DNA of 64,000 nucleotides from NCBI GenBank assembly GCA_963837425.1, contig CAWINH010000005.1, forward strand, positions 310,001-374,000. Direction: 5' to 3'. The translations under genes and the position numbers were made by a program. This stretch comes from CAWINH01 sp963837425. Lineage in GTDB: Bacteria > Chloroflexota > Limnocylindria > QHBO01. How positions within the stretch are numbered: position 1 is the stretch's first letter; the number at the start of each line of letters is the position of its first letter. This document shows positions 33,601 through 42,587 of the stretch, one piece after another. The notes beneath the pieces were generated by a model, which made no database searches, was not told where the DNA came from, and was given only the letters and a program-made list of their open reading frames with translations.

Positions 33601-35479
33601 ACTCCGGGTGGGCGGTCACCTCCGGGAGCGCCGGTGGGACCCGCGGCAGCCGCACGCGGATCGTCGTCCCGCTCGCGGCCTCGGCATTCGGCTCGGCACG
33701 GATCGAGCCGCCGTGCGCCTCCACGATGGCGCTCGTGATGTACAGGCCCAGGCCCAGCCCGCCGAAGCGACGCCCGCGCGTGTCGGCATCGGCCTGGAAG
33801 AAGCGCTCGAAGACGTGGTCGATCTGCTCGGGGGGGATGCCGATGCCCGCATCGGCGACGGTCACCTCCACCCCGCCGTCGACGGTGCCGCCACGCACGA
33901 CGATCGGCCCGCCCTCGGGCGAGTACTTCACGGCGTTGTCGAGCAGGTTGGTGAGAACCTGGCCCATCCGATCTCGATCGGCCCGGATCGGAAGCTCCGC
34001 GGCGACCTCGACGGTGAGCTGCCGGTCGGGGTGCTCGCGCTCGGCACGTGCCGCCGCGTCGCGAATCTCGGCGGCCAGGTCGATGGGTTCGGGCTCGATG
34101 CTGACCGCCCCCGCGCGATCGATGCGGCTCACGTCGAGCAGGTCGTCAACCAGACGACGCATGCGGGTCACCTGGGAACGAATGACGCGCAGCTGGGAGA
34201 GCTCCTTGCTGCCGGCCGTGTCCCGCAGCCGGGCCTCGAGCAGCTGGGCGTAGCCCTGGATGCTGGTCAGCGGCGTCCGCAGCTCATGGCTCACGATCGA
34301 GAGGAAGTCGTCCTTGATGCGCTGCGCCTCCTGGACGCGGCGCATCTGCTCCTGGAGGTCGGCCCACAGCGTCGCGTTCTCGAGCGCGGGACCGGCTCGC
34401 TCGGCGATGGCCTCAGCCAGCCGGAGCTCGCCCTCCCCGAGCCGATGCGCGCCGACGGTGGCGGCCGCCAGCACGCCACGCACGTTGCCGCGGCTCAGGA
34501 TCGGGACCGCCAGGATCGATCGCATGCCGAGCTGCGCGACCCCGTCCGGGTCGCCGGGCGCCGGCTCGAGCTCACCCTCCTCGCCGGCAACCACCGCGGT
34601 CGCCGTGGCCGCGGCGCCGCCCGCGATCCCCTCGCCGACGCGCCCCCCTCCACGCTCGTCGAGATACCCGGCCAGCCGTTCGGCGAGGGCCGGGTCGCGC
34701 CCGGTGACCTGCGCCAGGCCGAGCCGCGCCGGACCGTCCTCATCGGCCGGCTGCACGAGCAGCAGCCAGGCGATGTCGCCGAGGAGCGGTGCGGCCGCGT
34801 GGAGGATCGCGAGGCCTGTCGTCTCCCGGTCGAGCGAGGACCCGAACTCGCGGGCCATCTGGCTCAGGAGCTCCGCCTCGCGGGCCCGAGCCCGCTCCCG
34901 TTCCTCGATCTCCAGCTGCTCCGCGAGCCGTGCGTTCTCTCCGGCACGGGCGATCACGACCCGCGCGAAGGCGCCCGATGCGATCCCGATCCCGACGAGG
35001 TACACGAGCCGCACGGCCAGCAGTTGGCGGACCTGCGCGTCGGATCCGGTCGCCAGCACGACGACCGACGCATAGAGGAACGAGACGACGAGCGAGGCCC
35101 AGATCGAGGCGCCCAGGCCGAATCGGAGCGCGACGCCGAGGACCACCGGCCAGTAGAACAGGTAGGCGTCGAGGGCGGTCGGCTCCGCGTAGATGCCGAG
35201 GGTCACGACCACCATGTCGAGCGCCGTGGCCAGGATGCCGACGTCGCGGGCGGGGAGGCGCCCGACGAGGAAGAAGACACCGGTGTTGTAGACGGCCACC
35301 GCTCCCGCCAGCCCGAGCAGCCAGCCGGCGGAGTGGAGCTCGTCGCGGAAGGCGAGGATGGCCAGCACGCTGGCCGCCACCAGTGCGTAGCGCGCGACGA
35401 CGAGCTGGCGCTCCTGGGAGCGCCGCTGGTGCTCGATGTGACGCTCGAGCTCGGGGAGATGGAGTCGATTCGTGCTCAC
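33569..35479 (-). CDS. Membrane sensor histidine kinase with GAF domain
   Basis: 636 residues from the GTG at 35479. Order of parts: about five membrane helices (30-175), a charged coiled-coil (180-210), GAF (about 215-370), HisKA with phospho-acceptor His398 in SIVSHELRTPL, and an ATPase domain with NLLDNAVKYSPEGG (N box), DAGIGIPPEQ (G1) and GLGLGLYI (G2). All catalytic motifs are intact. No response regulator is adjacent, so it is an orphan kinase here. The open frame continues to 35671, but the upstream part lacks family features. It overlaps queG. Confidence 0.9.
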   Translation of the reverse strand: MSTNRLHLPELERHIEHQRRSQERQLVVARYALVAASVLAILAFRDELHSAGWLLGLAGAVAVYNTGVFFLVGRLPARDVGILATALDMVVVTLGIYAEPTALDAYLFYWPVVLGVALRFGLGASIWASLVVSFLYASVVVLATGSDAQVRQLLAVRLVYLVGIGIASGAFARVVIARAGENARLAEQLEIEERERARAREAELLSQMAREFGSSLDRETTGLAILHAAAPLLGDIAWLLLVQPADEDGPARLGLAQVTGRDPALAERLAGYLDERGGGRVGEGIAGGAAATATAVVAGEEGELEPAPGDPDGVAQLGMRSILAVPILSRGNVRGVLAAATVGAHRLGEGELRLAEAIAERAGPALENATLWADLQEQMRRVQEAQRIKDDFLSIVSHELRTPLTSIQGYAQLLEARLRDTAGSKELSQLRVIRSQVTRMRRLVDDLLDVSRIDRAGAVSIEPEPIDLAAEIRDAAARAEREHPDRQLTVEVAAELPIRADRDRMGQVLTNLLDNAVKYSPEGGPIVVRGGTVDGGVEVTVADAGIGIPPEQIDHVFERFFQADADTRGRRFGGLGLGLYITSAIVEAHGGSIRAEPNAEAASGTTIRVRLPRVPPALPEVTAHPEFVAGRGRSAR

Positions 35480-35562
35480 GACAGCCGCGATCGTCCCCCG
35501 TGTGGCGAGGATTGGCAACGATACCTTCGATCCAGACGGGTCCGGGGCATGCTCGGCGGCTC

Positions 35563-37707
35563 CTACTCGATCTCCTCGAGGGTCCCCGTGCGGCTGCTGC
35601 CGGCATGCGGCGCGCGAAGGTAGAGGAGCGCGCCGGCCAGCAGGGTGAGCACGATCACGATCGGGATCCACGGCCAGGTCCGATAGTCGCTGATCGCCAC
35701 CACGCTCAGCGTCGTTCGCGCCTGGTTGCCGACCGCGTCGGTGGCCACGATCGTGACGTCACGCGGCAGGATCCCACCCGGGACCGTCAGGGCAAAGGTG
35801 CCATCTCCGCTCACCTCGACCGGCGCCCCATCCATCGTGACCGACGCGCCCGCGCGGGTCTGGCCGTGGATCGGCACGTCGAAGGCCAGCGAGGTCGTCG
35901 AGGCCGATGCGCTGAGCGGAGGCGGCCGGCGCAGGATCTGCACCTCCCAGACGTCACCGTAACCGTGCCCGCCGGGCGTCGCCACCTGGAGACGGAACGA
36001 GAAGCTGAAATCGGACCCGTCCGACGGCCCGGCGGCGTGAATGTTCAGCGTGAGATGGCCGGACTCGTCCGTCCTGCCGCCGGTGGCCAACAGCGGATCC
36101 GACGCGTCGAGCGCGACGCGCGAGCCTGGCGGGGCCGTCACGCCGATCTGGAACGCGCCGCTGGCGCCCAGCGTGGCGCGCGCCGGTTGAACGCCCATCG
36201 CCGTTGCGCCGATCCACTCCGGCTGGAGTGACCCCTGGCCCGATTCGGGCGTCAGGACCTCGGCCGTCGGCACCACGGAGAGGACGGTGCCCGGGGACGC
36301 GGGGCCACCGAACGCTCCCCCATCCCGGCTGATCGCCACCGCGCCGTCCACCAGTCCCATCCAGTTGCCGTCGTGGCCGAAGACGCCGACCGGACGCACC
36401 CCGGGCAGGACCGCCATGAAATTCGTGACAAGGCCCGTCACGCCTGCCTCGGTGGACCCTGGCGCCTGGGCCAGCCGACCACGAAAGATCACCGCATCGC
36501 TTCCCTCGGGAAGGCCACCGGGGAGGATCCCGACGAACGGCGGCAGATCGCTGTCCAGGAACGGAGCTGCGGCCGGTGAGCCGGTGAGGCCCTGCCGAGG
36601 GAGCAGCGTCCCGTCCAGCACGTCTACGAACTGACCGTCGCGGAGCAGGAGCAGGCGTGCTGCGTCTCCGACACCCAGGACGGCAAGCGGCACCCCGGAG
36701 CGGCGTGAGGTCGATTCGACCAAGGCATCCTGACCGGCCGGCCAGCTGAGCAGCGCGGTGCCGTCCGCCGGTGAGGCGATCGCGATCCGCGGCCCCGACG
36801 GCCCCTGGATCCCGACCGCCACCCCCGGGAAGGGCAGGCTGGCGATGTCCTGGCGCGCGCCGACCTGCGGGTCGAGGGCCAGGCGGACCAGGGCGGCGGG
36901 CGAGGCGGCCCCGGTCACGTCGACGAGCGCGACCATGGCCAGCTCGTCGCCGGGCAGACCATCGGTATCGCCGATGTTCACGATGTCCGAGCCGACGGGC
37001 GGGAGGTGCCACGCATCGGCCGAATCCGCGTAGGTCGTGCCCTGCCAGCGGAGGACGGTCACCTCGCGATCCGGAGCGCCACGGAGGCTTGGCGGGTTCG
37101 CGACGGCCAGCTCATCGGTCCCGTCACCGTCGAGGTCGGCTACCGTCACCCCGGTTGCGCTGACGTGCTGACCGGGCAGGAGCCGCAGCTCGGTGGCGTC
37201 GGTGGTGGGATTGATCGCCAGCTGCCACAGGCTGAGGCAGGTGCAGCTCCGTACGAGCGCATCGACGCTCTCGGTCGCGACCAGCACGCGCTCGTGGCCG
37301 GCGACGCGCACCACGAGCAGCCGTGCGAGGTCGTTGAGCGACTGGGCGACCATCCCGTTCGCGTCCCCTGACGACGCCGGGTCGGCCGGTGCGAGTACGC
37401 GGCTCAGGATTGCCTCGCCGTGCGTGGTTACCGTGCCGCCCGCGCCGATCGAGACGACCTGCACCGCCGGCTGGCCACCGTCGGCTACGATCCGCACGAG
37501 CTCGCGCACCCCGTCACCGTTCACGTCACCCACCACCGCGGCGATGACAGTGCCGGGCAGCAGCCTCGCCTGGTCGTCTGGGATGGTCGTTGCGGCGCGA
37601 GCAGCTTCGGGCAGACCGATCGTCAACCCGGCAAGGGCGCCTAGGGCCAGGAGCCTGGCCACGCTCCCGCTCGACGGCCGGGTCCTGGGACGGCGGGGTG
37701 AGACCAT
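35563..37707 (-). CDS. Secreted FG-GAP/Ig-like protein with C-terminal membrane anchor
   Basis: 714 residues. A Sec signal (about 15-40, VARLLALGALAGLTIGLPEAARA) is followed by repeats of the FG-GAP/integrin beta-propeller type. Calcium-style loops are DVNGDGVRE and DLDGDGTDELAV, with weaker repeats on to about residue 480. Then come two Ig-like domains (the last with GQTRAGASVTMDGAPVEV, as in bacterial Big-type domains) and a terminal helix (WPWIPIVIVLTLLAGALLYL). It is probably displayed on the cell surface. The ATG at 37707 lies 40 bases from the divergent acetoacetyl-CoA synthetase start. Confidence 0.8.
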   Translation of the reverse strand: MVSPRRPRTRPSSGSVARLLALGALAGLTIGLPEAARAATTIPDDQARLLPGTVIAAVVGDVNGDGVRELVRIVADGGQPAVQVVSIGAGGTVTTHGEAILSRVLAPADPASSGDANGMVAQSLNDLARLLVVRVAGHERVLVATESVDALVRSCTCLSLWQLAINPTTDATELRLLPGQHVSATGVTVADLDGDGTDELAVANPPSLRGAPDREVTVLRWQGTTYADSADAWHLPPVGSDIVNIGDTDGLPGDELAMVALVDVTGAASPAALVRLALDPQVGARQDIASLPFPGVAVGIQGPSGPRIAIASPADGTALLSWPAGQDALVESTSRRSGVPLAVLGVGDAARLLLLRDGQFVDVLDGTLLPRQGLTGSPAAAPFLDSDLPPFVGILPGGLPEGSDAVIFRGRLAQAPGSTEAGVTGLVTNFMAVLPGVRPVGVFGHDGNWMGLVDGAVAISRDGGAFGGPASPGTVLSVVPTAEVLTPESGQGSLQPEWIGATAMGVQPARATLGASGAFQIGVTAPPGSRVALDASDPLLATGGRTDESGHLTLNIHAAGPSDGSDFSFSFRLQVATPGGHGYGDVWEVQILRRPPPLSASASTTSLAFDVPIHGQTRAGASVTMDGAPVEVSGDGTFALTVPGGILPRDVTIVATDAVGNQARTTLSVVAISDYRTWPWIPIVIVLTLLAGALLYLRAPHAGSSRTGTLEEIE

Positions 37708-37747
37708 CGCCCGCCGAGGATACGCGCGCCGCCCGGCCTCTGGCATC

Positions 37748-39730
37748 ATGGCCGCCGGAATGCAAGTCCCTCCCATCCTGTGGTCACCCCCACCCGACGC
37801 CCGCGCCCGGACCCGGATGGGCCGCTTCATGACCGGCGTCGAGGAGGACGGCGGCCCGCGGCTCCCCGACTACGACGCGCTCCTGCGCTGGTCGATCGAC
37901 GATCTCGACGGTTTCTGGCGCGCGATCTGGCGCTCCTTCGACGTCGGCCCGCCCGTGGCGCCGGGAGCCGCACTCATGGACGGATCGATGCCGGGCGCTC
38001 GCTGGTTCCCGGACGCGCGTCTGAACTGGGCCGAGCAGGCCCTGCGCCTCCGATCGCGGGCGGAGGACGACGTGGTGATCGTAGCCCGCTCGGAGTCCCG
38101 CGCGCCCCGGACCCTGACCGCGGCCCAGCTGCGCGACGCGGTGGGACGGGCCCGGGCCGGCCTGCAGCGCCTGGGCATCGGTCCCGGCGACCGGGTGGCT
38201 GCCTACCTGCCGAACGTGCCGGAGGCGGTGGTCGGCCTGCTGGCGACAGCCTCACTCGGCGCGATCTGGTCCTCGTGCGCACCGGAGTTCGGGACGCGCA
38301 GCGTCATCGACCGCTTCGGGCAGATTCAGCCGGCGGTACTGCTCTGCGTGGACGGCTACCGCTACGGGGGTCGGGACTTCCCACGAGCCGATGAGGTGGC
38401 CACCATCCGTGGCGCGCTCCCCTCCCTGCGCGCCACGGTCGTGCTCCCCTACCTCGACGGCACAGCCGAGATTCCGGACGCTGTGACCTGGGACGAGCTG
38501 TGCGCGGAGCCGGGCGCGCTCGCGTTCGAGGCGCTGCCGTTCGACCACCCGCTCTACATCCTGTACTCGTCCGGCACGACGGGACTCCCGAAGCCGATCG
38601 TCCACGGGCACGGCGGAATCACCGTGGAGCACCTGAAGATCCACGCCCTCCATCACGACCTGGGCGCGGACGACCGCTTCTTCTGGTACTCGACCACCGG
38701 CTGGATGATGTGGAACTACCTCGTCTCCGGCCTGCTGGTGGACGCGACGATCGTGCTCTACGACGGGAGCCCCGCCCACCCCGACCTCGGCGCGCTGTGG
38801 CGACTCGTCGGTGAGCTGGGGGTCACCCTGTTCGGCACCAGCGCCCCGTTCCTGATGGCCTGCCGCAAGGCCGGCGTCCAGCCGGCGGCGATCGCCGACC
38901 TCGGGGCGCTGCGGGCGATCGGGTCGACCGCGGCGCCGCTGCCGGCGGAGGGGTTCCGCTGGGTGGCCGACGCGGTGGGTGCATCGGTCCATCTGCAGTC
39001 CGTATCGGGCGGAACCGACGTGTGCACCGCGTTCGTGGGGGCGGCGCCACTCGTCCCGGTCTGGGAGGGCGAGATCAGCTGCCGCCACCTCGGCTGTGCC
39101 GTGGAGGCCTACTCGCCGCAGGGGAAGCCGCTCGTCGGCGAGGAGGGCGAGCTCGTCATCACCGCGCCCATGCCTTCCATGCCGGTCGCGTTCTGGAACG
39201 ATCCGGACGGCTCTCGGTACCGCGACGCGTATTTCGGCGTCTATCCCGGCGTCTGGCGGCACGGCGACTGGGTCACGTTCACCGAGCGTGGCAGCTGCGT
39301 GATCAGCGGTCGATCGGACGCGACCCTGAACCGCGGCGGGGTCCGAATCGGGACCGCCGAGTTCTACGCCGTCGTCGAGTCCCTTCCGGAGATCGCGGAC
39401 AGCGTCGTCGTCCACCTCGAGGAGCGCGACGAGCTCCTCCTCTTCGTCGCGCTGCGCCCCGGGTTTGACCTCGACGCCGACCTCGAGGCACGGATTCGCG
39501 CCGCGCTCCGCTCCAGCCTGTCGCCGCGGCATGCCCCGGACCGGATCCTCGCGGTTCCGGCCGTGCCGCGGACGCTGTCGGGGAAGAAGCTCGAGGTGCC
39601 GATCAAGCGGATCCTGACCGGCACGCCGGTGGAGGTGGCTGCCTCTCGAGGCTCACTCGCCAACCCGGCCGCGCTGGACGCCTTCGCGGCGATCGCGGGT
39701 CGCCGCCGCGACGTGGCCGGCGATCGCTAG
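37748..39730 (+). CDS. aacS: Acetoacetyl-CoA synthetase
   Basis: 660 residues of the ANL adenylating family, the usual length for AacS. The N-terminal cap motif WSIDDLDGFWRAIW and PGARWFPDARLNWAEQAL are typical. The P-loop-like A3 motif is YSSGTTGLPKPIVH; A8 is SGRSDATLNRGGVRIG, and the acyl-lysine region is SGKKLEVPIK. It activates acetoacetate to acetoacetyl-CoA using ATP, for ketone-body or polyhydroxybutyrate turnover. The ATG at 37748 was chosen; 37760 is also possible. The acyl-CoA dehydrogenase nearby and the thiolase at the right edge fit the same C4 metabolism. Confidence 0.93.
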   Translation: MAAGMQVPPILWSPPPDARARTRMGRFMTGVEEDGGPRLPDYDALLRWSIDDLDGFWRAIWRSFDVGPPVAPGAALMDGSMPGARWFPDARLNWAEQALRLRSRAEDDVVIVARSESRAPRTLTAAQLRDAVGRARAGLQRLGIGPGDRVAAYLPNVPEAVVGLLATASLGAIWSSCAPEFGTRSVIDRFGQIQPAVLLCVDGYRYGGRDFPRADEVATIRGALPSLRATVVLPYLDGTAEIPDAVTWDELCAEPGALAFEALPFDHPLYILYSSGTTGLPKPIVHGHGGITVEHLKIHALHHDLGADDRFFWYSTTGWMMWNYLVSGLLVDATIVLYDGSPAHPDLGALWRLVGELGVTLFGTSAPFLMACRKAGVQPAAIADLGALRAIGSTAAPLPAEGFRWVADAVGASVHLQSVSGGTDVCTAFVGAAPLVPVWEGEISCRHLGCAVEAYSPQGKPLVGEEGELVITAPMPSMPVAFWNDPDGSRYRDAYFGVYPGVWRHGDWVTFTERGSCVISGRSDATLNRGGVRIGTAEFYAVVESLPEIADSVVVHLEERDELLLFVALRPGFDLDADLEARIRAALRSSLSPRHAPDRILAVPAVPRTLSGKKLEVPIKRILTGTPVEVAASRGSLANPAALDAFAAIAGRRRDVAGDR

Positions 39731-39767
39731 TCGGCGGCTTCGTCAGTTCGCGCGGCTTCGTCAGTTT

Positions 39768-39985
39768 GACTGCTCAACCGCGCGTGGCCGGCACCTTATT
39801 CGGGTCGAAAGCAAACGCAGGCCGTTGTCAGCGCCAGGCCCACGCTCAGCGATGGCGTTCCTGAGAGGCCGCCGACCCGCTCCACGCACATTGCGCTCCC
39901 CGGATGCGCGTGTGAGCAGTCGGGACCCAGCGCTCAATCGTCGAAGCGCCTGGCGCTCCTCCGGCGCGCGCATGAGGAGTCGGCC
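39768..39985. repeat. Three copies of a dispersed intergenic repeat
   Basis: A minus-strand copy at 39768-39804 (CCCGAATAAGGTGCCGG through GCGGTTGAGCAGTC) matches the 32396 copy at about 31 of 37 bases. Plus-strand copies at 39899-39924 (CCCGGATGCGCGTG, then TGAGCAGTCGGG) and 39960-39985 (core TGAGGAGTCGG) share the consensus CCCGG-N(6-20)-TGAGnAGTCGG. They fill the gap between the convergent AacS and acyl-CoA dehydrogenase genes. I see no gene here. Confidence 0.55.
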
Positions 39986-39994
39986 GCGAGGCAG

Positions 39995-41146
39995 CTACAT
40001 CGCGCGCACGCCGAGGAGGTTGCGGGCGATCACCAGGCGCTGGATCTGGCTCGTCCCCTCCCCGATCTCGGTGAGCTTCGCGTCGCGCAGGTAGCGCTCC
40101 ACCTTGTACTCGGCCACGTACCCGTAACCGCCGTGGACCTGGATCGCGTCATTCGTCACCTGGCGGGCGACCTCGGAGGCGTACAGCTTCGCCATCGCGG
40201 CCTCGGTGGTGTACGCCCTGCCCTGGTCCTTGAGCCAGGCGGCGCGGTAGACGAGGAGGCGCGCAGCGTCGATCTGGGTCGCCATGTCGGCGATCATGAA
40301 CGCCACTCCCTGGAACGAGGCGATCGGTCGCCCGAACTGCTCACGCTCCTTCGCATAGGCCGATGCCGCCTCGTACGCCGCCTGCGCCAGCCCGAGCGCC
40401 ATGGCGCCGATCCCGATCCGGCCACCGTCGAGCGTCTCGAGGAACAGCTTGTCGCCCTCCCCCTCCTCGCCGAGCAGGTTTTCCGCGGGGATCCGGCAGC
40501 CGTCGAAGAGGAGCTCCCCGGTGTTCGAGGCGTGGAGCCCCATCTTCTCCTCCATCCGGCCGACCGAGAAGCCGGGCGCATCGGCGGGGACGATGAAGGC
40601 GCTGATCCGGCCGGACTCCGCCTCCCGATCGGTGAGCGCGGTGACGATGTAGGTGCCCGCCACACCCGCGTTCGTGATGAACCGCTTCGTGCCGTTCAGG
40701 ACCCACTCAGCGCCGTCTCGGCGTGCGCGCGTCTTCGTCCCCCGAGAGTCGGAGCCGGCCCCCGGCTCGGTCAGCCCGTAGGCACCGATGACCCGCCCGC
40801 TCGCGAGCGGGCGCAGGTAGCGCTCCTTCTGCGCATCGGTCCCGGCCAGGTAGAGCGGGTTGCAGCCGAGCGAGGTGTGGGCGCTGACGATGATCCCCAC
40901 GCTGCCCGAGACGCGTGAGAGCTCCTCGATCGTGATCGCGTAGGCCAGCGCGTCGAGGCCGGTGCCACCCACCTCCTCGGGATACGGGACGCCGAGCAGC
41001 CCAAGCTCGCCCGCCTTGCGGATGATCTCGTGCGGGAACTCGGCACGTCGCTCGAGCTCGTCGGCGACCGGGGCGATCTCGCGCTCGGCGAAGTCGCGAA
41101 CGGTGTGCCGGATCTCGTCGTGCTGCGCGGAGAGCGCGAAGTCCAT
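39995..41146 (-). CDS. Acyl-CoA dehydrogenase (short-chain type)
   Basis: 383 residues, the standard length. The FAD-binding signatures are YGLTEPGAGSDSRGT (about 123-137) and TKRFITNAGVAGTYIV. The catalytic base is Glu363 in EIGEGTSQIQRLVIARNLLG, the butyryl/medium-chain position. It oxidises an acyl-CoA to the 2-enoyl-CoA, passing electrons to ETF. The ATG at 41146 begins the usual MDFALSAQHDEIR start; the frame stays open to 41560 but without similarity. A tiny Arg-rich ORF ends 16 bases upstream and may be co-transcribed. Confidence 0.95.
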   Translation of the reverse strand: MDFALSAQHDEIRHTVRDFAEREIAPVADELERRAEFPHEIIRKAGELGLLGVPYPEEVGGTGLDALAYAITIEELSRVSGSVGIIVSAHTSLGCNPLYLAGTDAQKERYLRPLASGRVIGAYGLTEPGAGSDSRGTKTRARRDGAEWVLNGTKRFITNAGVAGTYIVTALTDREAESGRISAFIVPADAPGFSVGRMEEKMGLHASNTGELLFDGCRIPAENLLGEEGEGDKLFLETLDGGRIGIGAMALGLAQAAYEAASAYAKEREQFGRPIASFQGVAFMIADMATQIDAARLLVYRAAWLKDQGRAYTTEAAMAKLYASEVARQVTNDAIQVHGGYGYVAEYKVERYLRDAKLTEIGEGTSQIQRLVIARNLLGVRAM

Positions 41147-41162
41147 GCTGGGTGGGAGTCTA

Positions 41163-41294
41163 TCAGCGGCCTCGACGCCAGCGCTCCACCTCGCGAACGG
41201 CGCGGCGCTCGTCGGCGCGAAGCCTGGCGACCCGGCGTCGCTTGTTCGAGGGCGGTCGCGGCGGTGTGCGCTTCGCGTGGCTCGGCTTTGCCAT
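41163..41294 (-). CDS. Possible 43-residue Arg/Lys-rich peptide
   Basis: A short frame from the ATG at 41294 encodes a highly basic peptide (MAKPSHAKRTPPRPPSNKRR at the start, RRAVREVERWRRGR at the end). The second half could form an amphipathic helix. It stops 16 bases before the acyl-CoA dehydrogenase ATG, in the same direction, so it may be a leader peptide or a nucleic-acid-binding microprotein. High G+C favours chance Arg-rich frames, so this is only a candidate. Confidence 0.3.
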   Translation of the reverse strand: MAKPSHAKRTPPRPPSNKRRRVARLRADERRAVREVERWRRGR

Positions 41295-41423
41295 GTGGAC
41301 ATAGACGCATGCGCCCCCGAATCGGTTGCAGGCGGCGCGTATACTCCGCAGGTCGAGAAGCCTGCCGCAACTCGGCAACGTTGCCTCCTCCAACGTGCGT
41401 CCAATGTGGCACGAGGACCCCGA

Positions 41424-42587
41424 GTGGCCGAACACGACGTCCGTCTCGAGCGGGTCACCAAGCAGTTCCACGAGCTCACGGCCGTTGACGATCTCAGCCT
41501 CGAGATCGAGCGCGGCGAGTTCTTTTCGATGCTCGGGCCGTCGGGCTGTGGCAAGACCACGACGCTGCGGATGATCGGTGGCTTCGAGATGCCGACCGCC
41601 GGGACAATCTACCTCGGTGAGGCGGATGTGACCGCCCAGCCCCCGTTCCGCCGCGACGTGAACACCGTCTTCCAGAGCTACGCGCTCTTCCCCCATCTCA
41701 ACGTCTTCGAGAACGTCGCGTTCGGTCTCCGCCGTCGCAACGTCGACGACGCCGAGATCCGGACCAGGGTCGGCGAGATGCTCGATCTCGTGGAGCTTCC
41801 CGGCCACGAGCGACGCAGGACATCCCAGCTCTCCGGTGGGCAGCAGCAGAGGATTGCGCTCGCCCGGGCGCTCATCAACCGCCCCCGCGTCCTTCTCCTC
41901 GATGAGCCGCTCGGCGCACTTGACCTCAAGCTGCGAAAGCAGATGCAGATCGAGCTGAAGCGCATCCAGACCGAGGTCGAGATCACGTTCATCTACGTGA
42001 CCCACGACCAGGAAGAGGCAATGACGATGAGCGACCGGATCGCCGTGATGCGGGCCGGTCACATCGAGCAGCTCGGCAATCCGGAGGAGCTGTACGAGCG
42101 TCCCCGGACCTCGTTCGTGGCGGGCTTCCTGGGCGTGAGCAACCTGCTGGATGGCTCCCTGACCGGCCGCGAGGGAGAGATGGCGGTCGTTCGCCTCAGC
42201 GACGGAAACGTCGTCCGAGCGCCCGCTGCGGCGATCAACGGCGACTCGGGCGAGGTGCGCGTCGGCGTGCGGCCCGAGAAGCTGCGCATCGTCGCCATGA
42301 CCGATTCCGGCGCGGCGGCGGCCGAGCCGGGCCTGAACGCTCTGACCGGCACGATCCTGGATGCGAGCTACGTCGGCGTCAGCACCCAGTACCTCGTGGA
42401 CACCGGCGGCGGGCAGCGGCTCACGGTCTACGCGCAGAACCTCGAGACCAGCGGGGCACAGGAAGCGCTCGCAGACGGCCAGCGCGTGCGCCTCACCTGG
42501 AATCCACAGCACACGTTCGTGATCGGGGGGCCGCATGAACATCACCCCAGCGACCCGCACAGCCCAGAAGGAGAGACCGATGACTGA
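41424..42587 (+). CDS. potA: Spermidine/putrescine ABC transporter, ATP-binding protein
   Basis: 387 residues. The ATPase domain (1-235) has Walker A GPSGCGKTT, Q-loop FQSYALFPHL, the signature LSGGQQQRIALARAL, Walker B LLLDEPLGALD and the H-loop in VTHDQEEA. A TOBE domain follows (about 275-370). The combination and the neighbours identify a PotA-type importer ATPase. The GTG at 41424 has GAGGA six bases upstream; the frame is open far upstream without similarity. Its end overlaps the potD-like gene by eight bases. Confidence 0.93.
   Translation: MAEHDVRLERVTKQFHELTAVDDLSLEIERGEFFSMLGPSGCGKTTTLRMIGGFEMPTAGTIYLGEADVTAQPPFRRDVNTVFQSYALFPHLNVFENVAFGLRRRNVDDAEIRTRVGEMLDLVELPGHERRRTSQLSGGQQQRIALARALINRPRVLLLDEPLGALDLKLRKQMQIELKRIQTEVEITFIYVTHDQEEAMTMSDRIAVMRAGHIEQLGNPEELYERPRTSFVAGFLGVSNLLDGSLTGREGEMAVVRLSDGNVVRAPAAAINGDSGEVRVGVRPEKLRIVAMTDSGAAAAEPGLNALTGTILDASYVGVSTQYLVDTGGGQRLTVYAQNLETSGAQEALADGQRVRLTWNPQHTFVIGGPHEHHPSDPHSPEGETDD

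Noticed and set aside
33608..35623. A 671-codon plus-strand frame opposite the histidine kinase.
   Set aside because: It is Arg/Asp/Gly-rich antisense without recognisable domains; the kinase on the other strand has every catalytic box.
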